Below are positions 23,881 through 31,735 of a DNA stretch of 42,543 nucleotides, one piece after another (position 1 is the stretch's first letter; every line of letters begins with the position of its first letter). This DNA comes from Bdellovibrionales bacterium (GTDB lineage Bacteria > Bdellovibrionota > UBA1018 > CAIMNF01): NCBI GenBank assembly GCA_947372355.1, contig CANBTI010000015.1, forward strand, positions 1-42,543. The letters are read 5' to 3'. The notes under the pieces were generated by a model. The model saw only the letters and a list, made by a program, of their open reading frames with translations. It made no database searches and was not told the DNA's origin. Made by a program: the position numbers and the translations under genes.

Positions 23881-24812
23881 AAACTTCATTTGATTGGCGT
23901 AAAAAATTAGGACTTCTAGAGAACACGGAAACTCTTCGTATTTTTTACGATCCTGCCACCATCGCGATCGATTTATTTCAGGAACATGCTTGGATCACTC
24001 AATGGGGCAACCTCAGAGCAAATGTGATTCCTGAAGCAATTGCTTTTTTAAAAGAACTTTCTCCATGGGGGAAAAAAATCGAGAGCATCGTACTCATGGA
24101 TCGCTCTAAAGTTGCAAGTTCGAGTGAGGTTCAAACTCTTTGGGGAACTCCACCGGCTCAACGATTTAGTGTGACTGAAAATAAAATTCCTTACCTCATT
24201 GAAATGAACCAAGGAAAACACCCTGGATTATTTTTAGATCATGCCCCACTTCGCGAGTGGCTTGCACGCTCACAATCAGGCATGCGTGTATTAAATTTAT
24301 TTTCATACACTGGAAGCTTATCCGTTGCCGCAGGGGTTTCTGGTGCTGAACATGTGACCACTCTAGATTTATCAAAAAGTACGATTGAATGGGCTGAGGC
24401 CAATTGGAAAAATGCCGGACTCAATCCCGAAAAAGCTCGTTTCATTTATGGAGATGTTTTTGAGTGGCTTCCGAAGTTCATCAAAAAATCAGAACAATAC
24501 GATACTATTCTTTGTGATCCGCCTTCTTTTTCTCGCTCTAAAAATGGTGTTTTTTCCACCAATAAGGATTCCGGGCGTTTGCACGAATTAATTTTGCCAC
24601 TCTTACGCGTGGGCGGAGTGCTCGTAACCTCCATCAACTCTGAAAACTATCCCGAATCAGCCTTCTTACGCGATATTCATCAGGCCAGTGAAAAAACAGG
24701 GGCATCACTTCAGGTGATTAAACGCATCGATTTACCAGAAAGTTTTTCTACTTCTACTCGTGATCTGGGTGAGCGCTATCTCAAGGGCTTTCATCTCATC
24801 CGACTAAAGTAA
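23877..24812 (+). CDS. RlmI-like SAM-dependent methyltransferase
   Basis: The 311 residues hold a class I Rossmann methyltransferase: MRVLNLFSYTGSLSVAAG is the SAM-binding motif I, and LDLSKSTIEWAEANWKNAGL is post-I. ILCDPPSFSRSK is motif IV, as in RlmI/RlmK/RlmL-type rRNA cytosine-5 and N2-guanine enzymes. RVGGVLVTSINS follows. The PUA domain of E. coli RlmI is absent, since the 110-residue N-terminal part is unlike it. It probably modifies rRNA, given its coupling to the pseudouridine synthase. A Rho-independent terminator ends the operon at 24913-24937. Confidence 0.88.
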   Translation: MKTSFDWRKKLGLLENTETLRIFYDPATIAIDLFQEHAWITQWGNLRANVIPEAIAFLKELSPWGKKIESIVLMDRSKVASSSEVQTLWGTPPAQRFSVTENKIPYLIEMNQGKHPGLFLDHAPLREWLARSQSGMRVLNLFSYTGSLSVAAGVSGAEHVTTLDLSKSTIEWAEANWKNAGLNPEKARFIYGDVFEWLPKFIKKSEQYDTILCDPPSFSRSKNGVFSTNKDSGRLHELILPLLRVGGVLVTSINSENYPESAFLRDIHQASEKTGASLQVIKRIDLPESFSTSTRDLGERYLKGFHLIRLK

Positions 24813-24912
24813 TCATCAATAACACTAGTTACTTTAACGATCCATCGATTCTCTGCATGCGAGACTTAAAAACTCCCAGCTTAAATTCACGAGCCTCTCG
24901 ATCTTTTAGTTT

Positions 24913-24937
24913 GCCATTTTCATGAAAGTGGCTTTTT
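24913..24937 (+). terminator. Rho-independent terminator of the rRNA-modification operon
   Basis: GCCATTTT (24913-24920) pairs with AAAGTGGC (24925-24932, one G-U) across a CATG loop, followed by TTTTT (24933-24937). It lies 101 nt after the stop of the 23877 gene and just before the convergent gene end at 24942. Confidence 0.75.
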
Positions 24938-24941
24938 CATC

Positions 24942-26447
24942 CTATTGCCTTTCGCTTGTTGTATTTTTAAAGTTTTCGGCGAGAGAAAATATTTTCTCTC
25001 TTTTGCGAGAATCCATTTTTTCGAGAATTTTAGACATCATGGATAAACGAGGTTTTTTACTAAAAAAATCTTGATGATTTCTCACAAAACTCCAATAGAG
25101 ACCATCCCAGATATCGCACCAGTCGCCCTTGGGGTAATGGCTCATTTTTAAAATATAATTTGATCCAGAAAAATAAGGTTTAGTCGCAAAAATTCCTCCA
25201 TCACTGAATTGTCCCATTCCATAAACGTTGGGGCCCATTACCCATTCGTAGGAATCGAGATACATTTCCATGAACCAGCGATGCACTTCATGTGGGTGCA
25301 ACTCGGTTAACAACATCGCATTACTCACAATCATGAGTCGCTCAATGTGGTGGTTGTAGCCCAATCGCAAAGCCTTTCGAATCGCATCATCAAGGGGCGG
25401 AAGACCAGTGCTTCCCTCATACCAACATGCTTTCATTTTTCTTTGATGATCAAAAAAGTTTGCACTGGATTGAACTTCAGAAAACTCTTGATGAATTCCA
25501 CAGATGAACTCTCTCCAACCTACAATTTGCCTGACAAAACCCTCTAATGATTCAAGGGGCACCTTGTGCTTCATGGCAAAGGTAGTGGCTCGATCAATCA
25601 CTTCTTTAGGGTTTAACAAACCTAAATTAATCAGTGGCGATAACCCTGAATGAAATACAAAATCAAAGCGTGGATCAATCGCATCTTCATAGGGGCCAAA
25701 CGAATGAAATCGGCTTTTTAGAAAATGATTAAAAAACTCGAGCGAATCTTTGCGATTAGTAGGCAACCATAATTCCAAACTTTTTCCTTTTGAAATTTCC
25801 CCCGGATGATTTGAGAAGTGCTTCTTGATGAGTTTCTCCACTGCATCTTGGTGATGGCTCTTAGTTTGAATTCCTAATTCTGAAACCTCAATGTTTTTTG
25901 GAAGTTTTTTCCTATTTTCTGTATCGAAACTCCATCGTCCACCAACGGGATTTCCCTCTCGATCGATGAGGATATTTTTATTTTTTCTCACCGTTTCATA
26001 AAAATATTTCATGAAGGGCTTTTTATACTTTTTTAGATAAGCCTTAAACTCTATTTGGCTCACCATAAACTGGGGTGAAGGTAAAAAACTCAATTCAATC
26101 TGATGAAGCAAACAAAACTGAATTAACTGATTTCGAAATCCAAGATCTGGAATCTCAGGTGTATTTAAGTGTGCTATCACTAGTTCATTTAATAACTTCA
26201 AAATTCTTTCAAAAAATATAATGTTTTTTGATTGCTCTAACTCGTAATAATGAACTTCGAGGCCCTGTTTGATGAGCTCATCTCTAAACTCTCTCATCGC
26301 TACAAATTGGTGAAGGATCCTTAATTGATGATAGCGATAATGGCTTGCTACCCCAAAATCCTCAATCATCACCACAGGGCCATCATGATAAAAATCTGCA
26401 AAAAGCTGATTTCCTAATATTAATGTTAGTACCTTTTGTTGTTTCAA
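24942..26447 (-). CDS. Photolyase-related (PF04244/DPRP family) protein lacking the Fe-S ligand motif
   Basis: The 501 residues match the deoxyribodipyrimidine photolyase-related family (FeS-BCP/PhrB type): LTLILGNQLF opens it, GPNVYGMGQFSDGG and ATKPYFSGSNYI are the FAD-domain signatures, and MSHYPKGDWCDIWDGLYW is the C-terminal region. In classical members that region carries the cysteines of a 4Fe-4S cluster (MSDYC-x-x-C type, and ACPFN). Here the first two are replaced (YPKGDW) and only Cys444 remains, so the cluster is probably absent. Classical relatives repair (6-4) photoproducts. The start is a TTG with GAGGGA five nt upstream. It diverges from the 26482 gene, with a perfect palindrome between the starts. 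Confidence 0.88.
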   Translation of the reverse strand: MKQQKVLTLILGNQLFADFYHDGPVVMIEDFGVASHYRYHQLRILHQFVAMREFRDELIKQGLEVHYYELEQSKNIIFFERILKLLNELVIAHLNTPEIPDLGFRNQLIQFCLLHQIELSFLPSPQFMVSQIEFKAYLKKYKKPFMKYFYETVRKNKNILIDREGNPVGGRWSFDTENRKKLPKNIEVSELGIQTKSHHQDAVEKLIKKHFSNHPGEISKGKSLELWLPTNRKDSLEFFNHFLKSRFHSFGPYEDAIDPRFDFVFHSGLSPLINLGLLNPKEVIDRATTFAMKHKVPLESLEGFVRQIVGWREFICGIHQEFSEVQSSANFFDHQRKMKACWYEGSTGLPPLDDAIRKALRLGYNHHIERLMIVSNAMLLTELHPHEVHRWFMEMYLDSYEWVMGPNVYGMGQFSDGGIFATKPYFSGSNYILKMSHYPKGDWCDIWDGLYWSFVRNHQDFFSKKPRLSMMSKILEKMDSRKREKIFSLAENFKNTTSERQ

Positions 26448-26459
26448 AATTCCCTCATG

Positions 26460-26483
26460 ATAGTTTAAGATACCTTAAACTAT
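26460..26483. promoter_or_regulatory. 10-bp inverted repeat between divergent genes
   Basis: ATAGTTTAAG (26460-26469) and CTTAAACTAT (26474-26483) are perfect complements across ATAC. They cover the start codon at 26482 and lie 12 nt upstream of the TTG at 26447. This is a strong candidate operator for coordinated control of the photolyase-related gene and its divergent neighbour. Confidence 0.6.
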
Positions 26484-27273
26484 GGTTAAAATCAATACTT
26501 GGATTGGAATCGATCAGACTGGATCCAAGAAGCCACTTCCTCTGGCATTGCTAACAAAAACAAGTAATGGACATTTCAAACTTGAACTTTTTAAGCTAAC
26601 TGCATTTACTCAGGAAGACATTGAGAAATTGAACATCCCCATTCAAAGCAATCAAACTTGGATCACGGCAGATTGCGTTTTATGGCCACTCATAAAGCCT
26701 TCTGTTCAAGGAATGTGGTTAACCTTTGCTGAAGCACAATTACATCGAAATGCTGGAAATGAATTAGGAAGAAAATCATCAGAAAATTTCTTTGAGAGTT
26801 TAAAATTAAAAAAACACTTGGATCATACATCGATCTACCGACCAGTAGAATTAAAGGCGGGATCAAATTCTGTATTCACCATCTATCCTTATCAACGCAA
26901 CATTCAAACCGGAACCTACCGCATCTGGAGTGAAATCGGTTCAAGGCCTTGGCTCAATATTTGGCCATTCAATAAAAAGGGAATCAAATCTCGGGCTTGG
27001 CTTGCCGAAGGTTACCCTACTTGGTTTTGGAAAAAAATCTTTGAAACTAAAACTCGCTCACCGGAACTGCTCCATGAATTAATCAAAAGTAAATTCAAAG
27101 AGAAAATTGAATATGATCAGAATACCAAGGATACCATTACTCGATCACCCGATTTTGCGGATGCAGTGGTCTTGGCAATCGGCACTTGCATCCTGATGCA
27201 AAATCAACCTTCTCTGATTACTGAAAAACGAGGAAAACACCCAAATCATGGCTGGATTTTAGGAGTGGATTAA
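26482..27273 (+). CDS. Predicted RNase H-fold protein, DUF429-like
   Basis: The 263 residues begin with WIGIDQTGSKKPLPLALL, an RNase H-type first strand with the invariant Asp. ITADCVLWPL may carry a second acidic residue, and SPDFADAVVLAIG resembles the last helix with an acidic residue, as in DUF429 and RuvC-like families. Members are predicted nucleases with no assigned substrate. No Shine-Dalgarno precedes the ATG, which lies inside the palindrome, so the message may be leaderless or the start may be later. Its position opposite a photolyase-related gene suggests DNA repair. The family call is by eye and uncertain. Confidence 0.75.
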   Translation: MVKINTWIGIDQTGSKKPLPLALLTKTSNGHFKLELFKLTAFTQEDIEKLNIPIQSNQTWITADCVLWPLIKPSVQGMWLTFAEAQLHRNAGNELGRKSSENFFESLKLKKHLDHTSIYRPVELKAGSNSVFTIYPYQRNIQTGTYRIWSEIGSRPWLNIWPFNKKGIKSRAWLAEGYPTWFWKKIFETKTRSPELLHELIKSKFKEKIEYDQNTKDTITRSPDFADAVVLAIGTCILMQNQPSLITEKRGKHPNHGWILGVD

Positions 27274-27292
27274 TCACTCTAGTGATAGCGCT

Positions 27293-28132
27293 TTATAAAT
27301 TAAACTTTAAAGCATGCTCAATAAAATCTTTTGAACAACGAGCGACTAATTTTTTTGGATCTCCATCCGCATGATCTCGAAGTAAGGTTCTTACCCACTC
27401 CGCACTCCATACATAATGGGAGAAAACGGGATCGATTCCATAAAATACACCGAAATCACCATCGAGATCACGGATTTCTTTTTTAATGATTCGATTGAGC
27501 ATTTCGCGCTCTTGATAAACAAGTTCCAAACTCTCACGCGATTGATACGTATATTTCCATTTATCTTCATTAGGTATTAAAATTTCTGAAACTAAACAGC
27601 TAAATCCCTCACCCAACAAATGTTCAATCACCGTTTGATTTTCCAAGTATTCAGAGCGAGACATTTTTGGATCTAGTCCGTAACCTTGCCAAACTTCTGG
27701 GCGGGATTCACGGGCAACGTGAGTGAGCTCATGCGTGGTGAGAACATCAAGATATCGGCCGTTCAAATGATTTTCATCAAAACCAAGATAAACCCTGTGT
27801 TCACCTTTTTCAAAACGAGCAAACCCATCCATGCTGTGAAATGTTCCCAACAAAAAAACTTCCCCACCTAGTTTGAATTCAAAAAGATCTTCTACCTTTT
27901 TTAGGTTTTCATAAAAACGCGACTCTTCAAAAACAGGATCTAAGGTAAGAGCATGCTTACGGTACTTTTTCCAATCCAAATCCGTAAGCACATCATGAAA
28001 ATCATCAAAGAAAGTACCCATCGTTGCCCGTAAGGGCTTAGCATATTCCTCAATGAATTGCTTTTCAGACGGACATTCTTTCCATCGATGAAGACAATCA
28101 ATGAGAAGTGGTAAGTGATTATGAACTTTCAT
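27293..28132 (-). CDS. Predicted zinc metallopeptidase (HELTH), cytoplasmic
   Basis: The 279-residue protein carries TTHELTHVARE, an HExxH zinc site with His134 and His138, and an acidic LLGEGFSCLVSE further on that could supply the third ligand as in gluzincins. I do not recognise the specific family; DUF2268-type predicted Zn proteases are similar. There is no signal peptide. The start overlaps the stop of the upstream exported protease gene as TAATG, so the two are coupled. The protein is rich in acidic and aromatic residues. The substrate is unknown. Confidence 0.75.
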   Translation of the reverse strand: MKVHNHLPLLIDCLHRWKECPSEKQFIEEYAKPLRATMGTFFDDFHDVLTDLDWKKYRKHALTLDPVFEESRFYENLKKVEDLFEFKLGGEVFLLGTFHSMDGFARFEKGEHRVYLGFDENHLNGRYLDVLTTHELTHVARESRPEVWQGYGLDPKMSRSEYLENQTVIEHLLGEGFSCLVSEILIPNEDKWKYTYQSRESLELVYQEREMLNRIIKKEIRDLDGDFGVFYGIDPVFSHYVWSAEWVRTLLRDHADGDPKKLVARCSKDFIEHALKFNL

Positions 28133-29346
28133 TATTGCTTGGAGTAATTTTTCTTCAGTTCATTCCATTCGTCTTGCATGACCATACCCAGAGAATCACT
28201 CATAATATCCATGGTGTTGCCTTCAGTAGAGTAAATGCATTTCTGATCATTCCACATTGTATAATAATGATCACGAAACCCTAATACGTGTCCAAACTCA
28301 TGAGATATCGAGGCAGTTCTAGTACCTGGAAAAAGATGAACTTCTTGATCATTCCAGCTAACATAAGCGCGAGTTCCTGGGCTGTTTATATCAAAAAACA
28401 TTTTAAATATTCCTTGAATGGGCTCTACCCAGTTTAATTTAAATAAAAAATCTGATTTCGACCAAAAATTTTCAACATAACTATTAATTTGCTCACGCTG
28501 AAGATCATTGAAGTTTTCAGCATAGATCGGCAAAACATTCTCAGATATTCCGTTATCCATACTGGAAATGATTGTATTATTTTTTTTAAAACTATAACGA
28601 TTTGAATCGAAAGAAAGTCTTTTTAAGAACTTCTCTAAGTAAATCTTTACATTCGAATGACTGGATTCTTTCTTCATTTTAAATGCATAATAATAGTAAT
28701 AAGGAACTCCAAACACAAACGATTCCATTCCTGTTTCAAAATCTGGATATAAACATTGATCAGCATTCAAACAATCTTCTACTGATTTTTTTACGCTATC
28801 GATTTTAGCTCCAGATTCATGATTTAAACTCATGTTCATGCCGTCCAAAACTCTCATCTCATCATTTGAAAGTAATGAACGAACATCTTGATTTAAATAG
28901 ATCCAATCTTGATTGACCGGTTGATCTTTAATTTTTAGATAATTGGCATAAGCACTAGCCCAAGATTCATCATCTTTTTTCCATTCATTTTTTTGAGCGT
29001 AAGGGCGAGTCACCATTTCTCTTAAATAAGAATTTCCAAAGGGTATTATTTTCCAATATTTAGAAGGAGCAAACTGGTTAGCAACTGTATTGGATTCAAA
29101 TGCATTGATTTCATTTACTTTAGAATCTAATGCAAAACTAAGCTCTCTCATGATTTGTTCTTGTGAACGATCGCAATCTTCAATCCATTGATCACTCAAA
29201 ATTGTTTTAGCTGTTTTACCCAATTCACCTGTTACAGGAAACTTGCGCTCTATGTCCGTTTCACTTCTTACATCCGCTCGATCATTACTTGAACAAGCGG
29301 ATAAACAAAAAAGACTCAATAATAATACAGCATAGCTTTTAATCAT
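28132..29346 (-). CDS. Lipoprotein metalloprotease, metzincin-type
   Basis: From the ATG at 29346 (AGGAA upstream) the protein starts MIKSYAVLLLSLFCLSAC, a lipoprotein signal with lipobox LSAC. The chain to 29373 is a longer frame without merit. The C-terminal part has SHEFGHVLGFRDHYYTMW with His349. This HExxHxxGxxD pattern is that of metzincins with Asp as third ligand (snapalysin-like M7 has HETGHVLGLPDHY). A Met-turn could be the later DIMSDSLGMV. It is predicted to be a membrane-anchored periplasmic or surface protease. It is coupled (TAATG) to the 27293 gene. Confidence 0.8.
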   Translation of the reverse strand: MIKSYAVLLLSLFCLSACSSNDRADVRSETDIERKFPVTGELGKTAKTILSDQWIEDCDRSQEQIMRELSFALDSKVNEINAFESNTVANQFAPSKYWKIIPFGNSYLREMVTRPYAQKNEWKKDDESWASAYANYLKIKDQPVNQDWIYLNQDVRSLLSNDEMRVLDGMNMSLNHESGAKIDSVKKSVEDCLNADQCLYPDFETGMESFVFGVPYYYYYAFKMKKESSHSNVKIYLEKFLKRLSFDSNRYSFKKNNTIISSMDNGISENVLPIYAENFNDLQREQINSYVENFWSKSDFLFKLNWVEPIQGIFKMFFDINSPGTRAYVSWNDQEVHLFPGTRTASISHEFGHVLGFRDHYYTMWNDQKCIYSTEGNTMDIMSDSLGMVMQDEWNELKKNYSKQ

Positions 29347-29510
29347 AAAATTCCTGATTTCAGGCTGTAACATACGAAATTCCCATACATTTTCAACATT
29401 ATTCTATCAACTAATTCGGTTAACAATAACAAGGAGTTGTCTAAAAATTGTTCACCACTGATCACAATTTGCACATGAATGGCCTGTCTTCAATTATAAC
29501 AGGCAACCAG

Positions 29511-29527
29511 TTGGCATAACTCTCGCT
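29511..29527 (+). promoter_or_regulatory. Possible sigma54 promoter upstream of the 141-aa gene
   Basis: TTGGCA at 29511-29516 has GG (29513) and GC (29525) exactly 12 nt apart (first base to first base), with CGCTA at the -12 element. This fits the TTGGCAC-N5-TTGCW consensus in the -24 part but only partly at -12. The gene starts at 29559. A GCCTGT/ACAGGC inverted repeat (29482-29504) lies just upstream and could be an activator site. Confidence 0.35.
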
Positions 29528-29558
29528 ATGTATAGGAGGAGAGACTGAGGTATTTTTT

Positions 29559-29984
29559 ATGAAAAACTTTTCAATTTATAGTGTGATCGTGATGCTCGCT
29601 TCTGCAATCCTTACTTGGAGTGCGATTGCGATCCCCGTCACTAAAGTTCATATGCTTGAAAATCTTACGATTGAAGAAGCTCACCTTGCTCAAAAAATTA
29701 TTGAGAAAAAAGGATACAAACTTTCTCATCAACCACTCTTTGATGAATCAAAAGAAGTTCTCGTGATTACAAAAGCTATTGGCAATGAATCTGAACCTGC
29801 TTCGATTCAAATTGAGATCGTTCATCAAGAAGACGCTAAAGCTCTTCCTAAAACGATTTATAATTTAAAATTAGAAACAAAAAATATTGTTGAAGTTCTT
29901 GAGAAATTACCTTCTCCAGAAAAACTAAAACAAACAATCAATCACCCAAGTGAAGATTCTATCCCTGTGGCGTTTCAGAACTAG
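29559..29984 (+). CDS. Small exported protein, 141 aa
   Basis: No family is recognised. MKNFSIYSVIVMLASAILTWSAIAIP is a likely signal peptide or N-terminal anchor. The rest alternates charged and hydrophobic residues and is predicted to be mixed alpha/beta (TIEEAHLAQKIIEKKGY, PASIQIEIVHQEDAK), with no cysteines. It has a Shine-Dalgarno-like GAGG 8 nt before the ATG. The 3' end overlaps the convergent RGG-protein gene by 26 bp (29959-29984). A possible sigma54 promoter lies upstream. Confidence 0.75.
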   Translation: MKNFSIYSVIVMLASAILTWSAIAIPVTKVHMLENLTIEEAHLAQKIIEKKGYKLSHQPLFDESKEVLVITKAIGNESEPASIQIEIVHQEDAKALPKTIYNLKLETKNIVEVLEKLPSPEKLKQTINHPSEDSIPVAFQN

Positions 29985-30753
29985 CCACTTCAGTTGTAGG
30001 CGCCGCAGTTGCTGGGCCTGAACCTTGAAGAGTCGATTGACTTTGACCTTTCAAAACCAATCTTAATTCCGCAGCACCTTTAGGGCCTTGATTTTCACGA
30101 GTTTTACGTTCAGGACGTGGTCCGCGTGGAGCTGCTGTTGCATCTCTTGGCGCACGAGCCGGACGAGGTTTACGCTCACCTTGTGGTGCATGTTTTGGTT
30201 TAAAATTTGGATCAGCAGGATTCACTACAAACGGACTAGGTGCTCCGCTTACCGCTGGACGATCATTACGGGGAGCATACGCTGGTCTTTCACTGCGTTC
30301 ACCACCACGTTCATTTCCACCGCGTCCGCCGCCTGGACGACCGCGATCATTTCCTCTTCCACCACCATCACGAGAATTTCCACCACGACCGCCGCGTCCG
30401 CCGCGATCATTACGATCAAAACGATCATCTCCACGGCCAGCACTCATCGCACCGCCTTGAGAGAAAAATTCTACGAGATAAAAATTTCCTTCACGTTCTG
30501 AAAATGCTTCAGGAACTTTTTCAGTTTCAGTAGATTTTACTGCCACTACTACACGCTTCACTTGATCAATGCGTGACTTAGACATATCCACTGCGTTTTT
30601 ATAAAAACTCACTTTGGTTTCATCGAGCAATTTTAATTGTTCACTGATCACGGCTTGAGCTTCGTCTTCAGTTTTGCCTTCAGTGATGAGAGCAGCTTTT
30701 TTATTAATCGCTTCTTTTAGCGTGAAACCGGAAAATTCTGTGATTGTTTTCAT
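29959..30753 (-). CDS. Protein with helical N-domain and RGG-rich disordered tail
   Basis: The 264-residue protein is two-part. Residues 1-100 are helical (FTLKEAINKKAALITEG, then DEAQAVISEQLKLL). Residues ~105-155 are an arginine/glycine run (DRGGRGGRGG, GGGRGGNERGG), followed by a proline/alanine/basic region to the C-terminus. RGG stretches in eukaryotes and in bacterial RNA-helicase and cold-shock proteins bind RNA and promote condensates. Here no helicase or RRM precedes it. I do not recognise the N-domain. A nucleic-acid-binding role is an inference from composition. Confidence 0.8.
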   Translation of the reverse strand: MKTITEFSGFTLKEAINKKAALITEGKTEDEAQAVISEQLKLLDETKVSFYKNAVDMSKSRIDQVKRVVVAVKSTETEKVPEAFSEREGNFYLVEFFSQGGAMSAGRGDDRFDRNDRGGRGGRGGNSRDGGGRGNDRGRPGGGRGGNERGGERSERPAYAPRNDRPAVSGAPSPFVVNPADPNFKPKHAPQGERKPRPARAPRDATAAPRGPRPERKTRENQGPKGAAELRLVLKGQSQSTLQGSGPATAAPTTEVASSETPQG

Positions 30754-30769
30754 AAGGGAAAACTTTAGG

Positions 30770-31576
30770 TTAGTTAAAACGTAAAGTCAAACCAAGGCGA
30801 TGATCAGGGATCCCGTGATATTCATAAGTAATGAGCAAAGATTCGGCGAGTTTAATTCCAAGACCACAGGTCAAACCCTGATGAATCAAAAGATCGGATG
30901 CGCCTTTATAACGCAGGCCATACGAGGCACTGGCTTGAACTCGATCCGTGTGAAATGTGATACCCGGCTTAAGATTGCCTGCAGCGGATGTAGAATTATA
31001 ATCTGCGTCAACCACTAGTTCAACCGCGTCTTCCAAAAGATAGCTGAATCCACCACCAAAGGTATGAGCATTTTGAGTAAAATTAGGAATCATGAACCCC
31101 AGACGAACCCTTTGGACTGGCTCAATAAGCAATCCAGCATCGTAAGAAGTTCCGCCGCCTTTTAATGTGTAATGCGAAGAAACACCGATCGTGGTCATGA
31201 TGGGCTGCAAACGGCCAGCCAAACCCCAATTAATTTTACCCTGTGTTGAGCCTGTTCCAGAATAATGATTATAATTTTGATATTCCACTCCGGAACCTAA
31301 CATCCCATTTCCCAATAAAATTGCGCCCGAACCATAGTTTTGATTTCCACTATAACTTCCTGCGCCAATTTGGAGTTTTGTCGTTTGATTGGAGACCAAT
31401 CCTGCAGGATTTTCTCCTTCAATCCCATTCCAAAACCCTGGGGCAACGATTCCTTGTCCGTTAGAAATCATGGAGTGATCCTCACTCATTCCTAAACCTG
31501 ATCCACCTCGGGCTGCATAGGCATCCGCACTTAAAATCGACAAAAGACTCACCAGGGAAATTAAAATGGTTTTCAT
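30770..31576 (-). CDS. Predicted outer-membrane beta-barrel protein
   Basis: From the ATG at 31576 (CGGAG upstream) the protein opens MKTILISLVSLLSILSADAYA, a signal peptide, and has ~268 residues. The body is glycine- and serine-rich with alternating hydrophobic strands (LQIGAGSYSG, GSGVEYQNYNHYSG, FGGGFSYLLEDAVELVVDAD). It ends RLGLTLRFN, a terminal aromatic strand like the BAM signal of outer-membrane proteins. This is consistent with a small porin-like or OmpA/PorV-like barrel. The frame reaches 31648, but the upstream residues look spurious. It would be inserted in the outer membrane. Confidence 0.75.
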   Translation of the reverse strand: MKTILISLVSLLSILSADAYAARGGSGLGMSEDHSMISNGQGIVAPGFWNGIEGENPAGLVSNQTTKLQIGAGSYSGNQNYGSGAILLGNGMLGSGVEYQNYNHYSGTGSTQGKINWGLAGRLQPIMTTIGVSSHYTLKGGGTSYDAGLLIEPVQRVRLGFMIPNFTQNAHTFGGGFSYLLEDAVELVVDADYNSTSAAGNLKPGITFHTDRVQASASYGLRYKGASDLLIHQGLTCGLGIKLAESLLITYEYHGIPDHRLGLTLRFN

Positions 31577-31735
31577 AAAACACTCCGAGTTTAATTCTAA
31601 CTGAATAGCCTCCCTAAGCACCATCTCTATTAATTTTTTGACAGTCATAAAATTGGCGCATCACTTTTCAACAAATATTTCATAGTTTTACTATTTAAAG
31701 CGGCACAAAATCGGTTACACTTAAAAGATATAATT

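Noticed and set aside
27273-27286. ATCACTCTAGTGAT inverted repeat as a terminator
   Set aside because: The stem is only 6 bp with a 2-nt centre and no T-tract, so it was left out as a terminator.
30088-30533. Long + strand frames rich in Thr/Ile or His opposite the RGG gene
   Set aside because: They are complements of Arg/Gly codons of the RGG region and have no start signals.
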